The position numbers and the translations under genes are program-made. From contig JAYSZI010000067.1 of assembly GCA_043738095.1 (NCBI GenBank), positions 1 to 64,000 on the forward strand: DNA of 64,000 bases. Direction: 5' to 3'. This document shows, in pieces, positions 61,708 through 64,000 of this stretch; position 1 is the first letter of the stretch; the number at the start of each line of letters is the position of its first letter. Under the pieces are notes generated by a model. The model did no database searches, was not told the origin of the DNA, and saw nothing but the letters and a program-made list of their open reading frames with translations. Origin of the DNA: Lysobacter_K sp043738095. Lineage in GTDB: Bacteria > Pseudomonadota > Gammaproteobacteria > Xanthomonadales > Xanthomonadaceae.

Positions 61708-63928
61708 GCAACGCGAACCAGGTTACATCTCGAACATCGGCGCTTGTTGGATCCCGCTCCCTGGTACCCAAATCGAAACGCCTAAGTTGCAAGCTCACTC
61801 GGTCGCTCGATCGCATGCTTCGATCATTAACAACGTCCGCGCTCTGGCTAAAATATTGATTGATGGGAGCGTATGGGTGAATGGCTGGAAGCCCCCGACC
61901 TGCAACTCTGGTTCGATACTGCGCCTTAAGATTGTTAATCAAAAATACGTCCACTAGTGCATCAGGATGCTTTCGCAAAAACTCGGACAAGCCAATAAGC
62001 GCAGCGGTGTGCATCTCAGCATCAGCCGTATCTCTGATCTGAACATCGAGCAGAAAGTCGCCAAGAACGTCGCGAAGTGGCACTCCTTCCCGGATATACG
62101 TTGGAGACTTATCCTTTGCTCCCTTGAATTGGGAATAAGTCGCGGCGTTGATCGGCTGCCCGTGCTCTTGCTCCCACTTGGCCACCACTGCGTTTAGCAG
62201 CGTTCGATTGTCCTTCGCAGCATCACGGTCTCTTTGAAGCGCCGAGGGAACACTCCAACCATCGGTAGAAATTCTCCGAGCGCCCAGGCCAATCACATTG
62301 GGCCTTGTTGGCCGGAGAAGCGAGGAAAGAACAAAGTCGCGACGCCAATCTTTTAAGGGCTTGCCTCGGTTTTTGGCAAGCGCGGCGCGAACGAATTCCT
62401 CGTGCTCGACGTAGTTCGCGAAGGCGTCGCGCACGTCTGACTGCAGGAAAACACGGCAGAGTCCTAGATACGACTTCTTGTATCCAAAAAAGCGGGCGCG
62501 CTGCTGCAGCGTATCAGCCGCTGGAGAAGTGCCAAGCCCACGCGGCATGTAGGTAATGGCCAAGCCCTCAACTGTGTAGCCGCGATCTAGCTTTGCGCCT
62601 CCCACCAATATCCAATATCTATGCGCCTTCCAATCAACCTTTTTCTCGGCGTCTTTCGTGCCATTGATCTGGACGATATTGATTTCATCTAGGACGACAT
62701 CCACCAATTCGGTAACCAGTTCATCTAGCGGACGAATTCCTGCGAACGTCGCCTTCAGTGAATCGTATTCCGCCTGAAAACGGGACCGAATAGCAGCGGG
62801 ATCCTTTTCGTACTGCCTCACGACGAAGGACTTGAGTGTCTTGAACGACTTGTCCATCCAATTCCAGTACGTCTTATGCGAACTAGTCTGCATGGCGGGA
62901 TGCACCATCATCGAGCGGTTTCGATCCTTTCCCCCTTTTGTCTTGACTCGTGTAAGCGAATGATGTGCTGCTGCTAGTAGAAAATAGCGGAGCGCTCGAA
63001 CCAGGCTCTTGGGCGCAGACGTTACTGAATTGGTTGGGCCGGGGACTTCTGCAGCGGGAATGTCGAGTGCAAGTTCCGAGCCTTTTCCGAAGAACGCTTT
63101 CCCGCCGGTATAGCTTGGGCCCGGCGTTACTAGCTCTGCAAAGGACGGATTTAGCAAATCAGCTTGCGCAAGAAGAAGGTTAGCCTGGGGGGTTGCCGTG
63201 TACTGCAGATATGAGTGATGAGGAACGCTGTCTCTAACATTTGCGATGGCCTCATACACGGCGCTTCTAGCTGTAGCAGACGCCTTGGAGCTTCTGATTT
63301 TGGCGGCGTTGGTGTTGAGGCTTGCTTGGTCACTTTCATCGTCAACAATAAGGACGGGGACACCTGAAAGTGGCACATCGGCAAGCAACGCCGAAAGGTT
63401 GTCCAGATGGTTAACCCACTTCAGTACGGTGATCAATACCGCCCGTTTTTTCGTGGGTCGCTTCCTCCACGCTCCAAGCTTGTCGGTGATCTGGTCAGCA
63501 ACCTTCTTGGTTGGATTGGAGTAGTGGTACCAGTTCTCGCCCTCGTCAATGCCAAGGTCTGCCTTCAATCTGTCTTCAGACTGCTCTCTAAGGTTTGTCT
63601 TCGTGCCAGCAAAGACGATCACGACGCCGAAGCCGTTGTCCCTCGCAAGAGAGATTACAGTTTCGAATGACATCGTCTTGCCGCTTTGCACGTAGCCGAT
63701 AACGAGTCCAGTCTCTCGGCCCGCTACTTCCGTTGGAGGAAGGCATCGGCCCAAGATCCGTCGAGCCTCTTGGAGTATTGAGTCCTCGCCGTCAGAAAGC
63801 TCCTCAATTGTGGGTCCATTTGGGTCCTGTGTTCGACCCTTCAAGAAGTCCTCTGTGAACTCGAGCACTTTGGGCTCCCAGCGAAGCGGAGGCCTGATCT
63901 TGCTGAGGACGGAGATTGCCGCGGTCAT
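61661..63928 (-). CDS. Z1-domain helicase/endonuclease-associated protein
   Basis: 755 aa. A P-loop VIGYVQSGKTMSF lies near residues 75-88, followed by FAGTKTNLREQSEDRL, PVLIVDDESDQASLN (DEXD-type box), YLQYTATPQANLLL (motif III) and LVGGAKLDRGYTVEGL, ...TLQQRARFFGYKKSYL (late motifs). This is the order of Z1-type SF2-like proteins. It has no methylase or nuclease signature itself. It overlaps the next gene upstream (63925) as ATGA and the DUF4420 gene downstream. Z1 proteins occur in MORC-ATPase restriction-type defence islands; the function here is inferred. Confidence 0.88.
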   Translation of the reverse strand: MTAAISVLSKIRPPLRWEPKVLEFTEDFLKGRTQDPNGPTIEELSDGEDSILQEARRILGRCLPPTEVAGRETGLVIGYVQSGKTMSFETVISLARDNGFGVVIVFAGTKTNLREQSEDRLKADLGIDEGENWYHYSNPTKKVADQITDKLGAWRKRPTKKRAVLITVLKWVNHLDNLSALLADVPLSGVPVLIVDDESDQASLNTNAAKIRSSKASATARSAVYEAIANVRDSVPHHSYLQYTATPQANLLLAQADLLNPSFAELVTPGPSYTGGKAFFGKGSELALDIPAAEVPGPTNSVTSAPKSLVRALRYFLLAAAHHSLTRVKTKGGKDRNRSMMVHPAMQTSSHKTYWNWMDKSFKTLKSFVVRQYEKDPAAIRSRFQAEYDSLKATFAGIRPLDELVTELVDVVLDEINIVQINGTKDAEKKVDWKAHRYWILVGGAKLDRGYTVEGLAITYMPRGLGTSPAADTLQQRARFFGYKKSYLGLCRVFLQSDVRDAFANYVEHEEFVRAALAKNRGKPLKDWRRDFVLSSLLRPTRPNVIGLGARRISTDGWSVPSALQRDRDAAKDNRTLLNAVVAKWEQEHGQPINAATYSQFKGAKDKSPTYIREGVPLRDVLGDFLLDVQIRDTADAEMHTAALIGLSEFLRKHPDALVDVFLINNLKAQYRTRVAGRGLPAIHPYAPINQYFSQSADVVNDRSMRSSDRVSLQLRRFDLGTRERDPTSADVRDVTWFALHVPRKFQKDLHIEIR

Positions 63929-64000
63929 GATGGGAACTCCGTTCGCGCGAGCGCGCCACGCAGGAGGTAGTTGAAGTGATAGAGAACGGACTCCGGGGAC
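63925..64000 (-). CDS. C-terminal end of an upstream gene (runs off the window)
   Basis: The minus-strand frame reads SPESVLYHFNYLLRGALART then EFPS and its TGA overlaps the Z1 start as ATGA. In the known gene order of Z1/DUF4420 systems the upstream gene is a GHKL/MORC-type ATPase. 24 residues are too few to confirm this. Confidence 0.5.
   Translation of the reverse strand, partial: SPESVLYHFNYLLRGALARTEFPS

Noticed and set aside
1..64000. CRISPR array, tRNA/rRNA genes, integron integrase
   Set aside because: No regularly spaced repeats, no tRNA-like cloverleaf or rRNA signature and no tyrosine recombinase motif was seen on reading both strands.

Overview
The window looks like high-GC chromosomal DNA from a gammaproteobacterium of the Xanthomonadales/Lysobacterales (Lysobacter-like). 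The reasons are the xanthomonad-type integron attC sites (stem with AAGCCG...CGGCTTAATTCA, GTTAGGC cores), a REP/RAYT locus and the proteobacterial gene families. This is inferred from the sequence, not from a database. Nearly the whole window is accessory DNA: defence, toxin, cassette and transposon modules separated by decayed insertion sequences, a prophage relic and broken toxin-antitoxin genes. No tRNA, rRNA, CRISPR array or integron integrase was seen.

The centrepiece is at 0.85-9.44 kb, a five-gene minus-strand operon. Transcription order is: bacterial gasdermin (9421-8600), trypsin-like protease (8570-7380), trypsin-like protease fused to a P-loop NTPase (7383-5386), large STAND-like NTPase (5389-2216), and a two-domain peptidoglycan hydrolase (2178-850; M15-type peptidase plus lysozyme-family domain). 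The three middle genes overlap by 4 nt (GTGA, ATGA). The logic fits an abortive-infection device: the NTPases sense and assemble, the proteases clip the gasdermin, and membrane pores form. The cell-wall hydrolase is an unexpected extra part.

9.4-15.1 kb carries a decayed exported-protein gene, an XRE-like regulator, a truncated secreted serine protease joined to an orphan attC-like repeat, a LysR remnant, a small unknown gene and a 1080-residue winged-helix/STAND/TM/TPR protein. 15.4-25.4 kb is a four-gene minus-strand operon: a 2386-residue multi-LamG protein followed by two paralogous beta-rich proteins and a fourth protein. Three of its junctions are overlapping or 1-nt, and it ends at a strong terminator. 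25.4-30.8 kb holds an IS3 relic, a DUF2306 membrane protein, a RAYT with three REP palindromes, a SIR2-type gene lacking a start codon, and a divergent TetR/GST pair with a perfect operator palindrome.

30.9-37.0 kb is a cassette array without an integrase (CALIN). All cassette genes are on the minus strand, each with an attC 3' of it: YdeI-like protein, a membrane/VOC/AraC cluster, ABM monooxygenase, ketopantoate reductase-like, isochorismatase-like, LysE exporter and broken VOC/WYL fragments. After it come a GST, an exported alpha/beta hydrolase, a PaiB-like protein and a secreted PHP phosphoesterase with tandem Ig domains.

42.8-49.0 kb is a Fic - Rhs - lipoprotein operon with overlapping genes. 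This looks like a polymorphic toxin with a candidate periplasmic immunity lipoprotein, headed by a Fic enzyme. 49.5-51.9 kb holds a terminase relic, a membrane protein and a broken toxin-antitoxin pair. 52.4-57.8 kb is a Tn7-like core (TnsA, TniA/TnsB, TniB/TnsC, TniQ). 58.0-64.0 kb has a small putative DNA-binding gene, an unknown 285-aa gene, an HNH-like protein with an adjacent pseudogene, and a PD-(D/E)XK (DUF4420) - Z1 pair with the end of a third upstream gene, resembling a MORC/Z1 restriction-like system cut off by the window edge.
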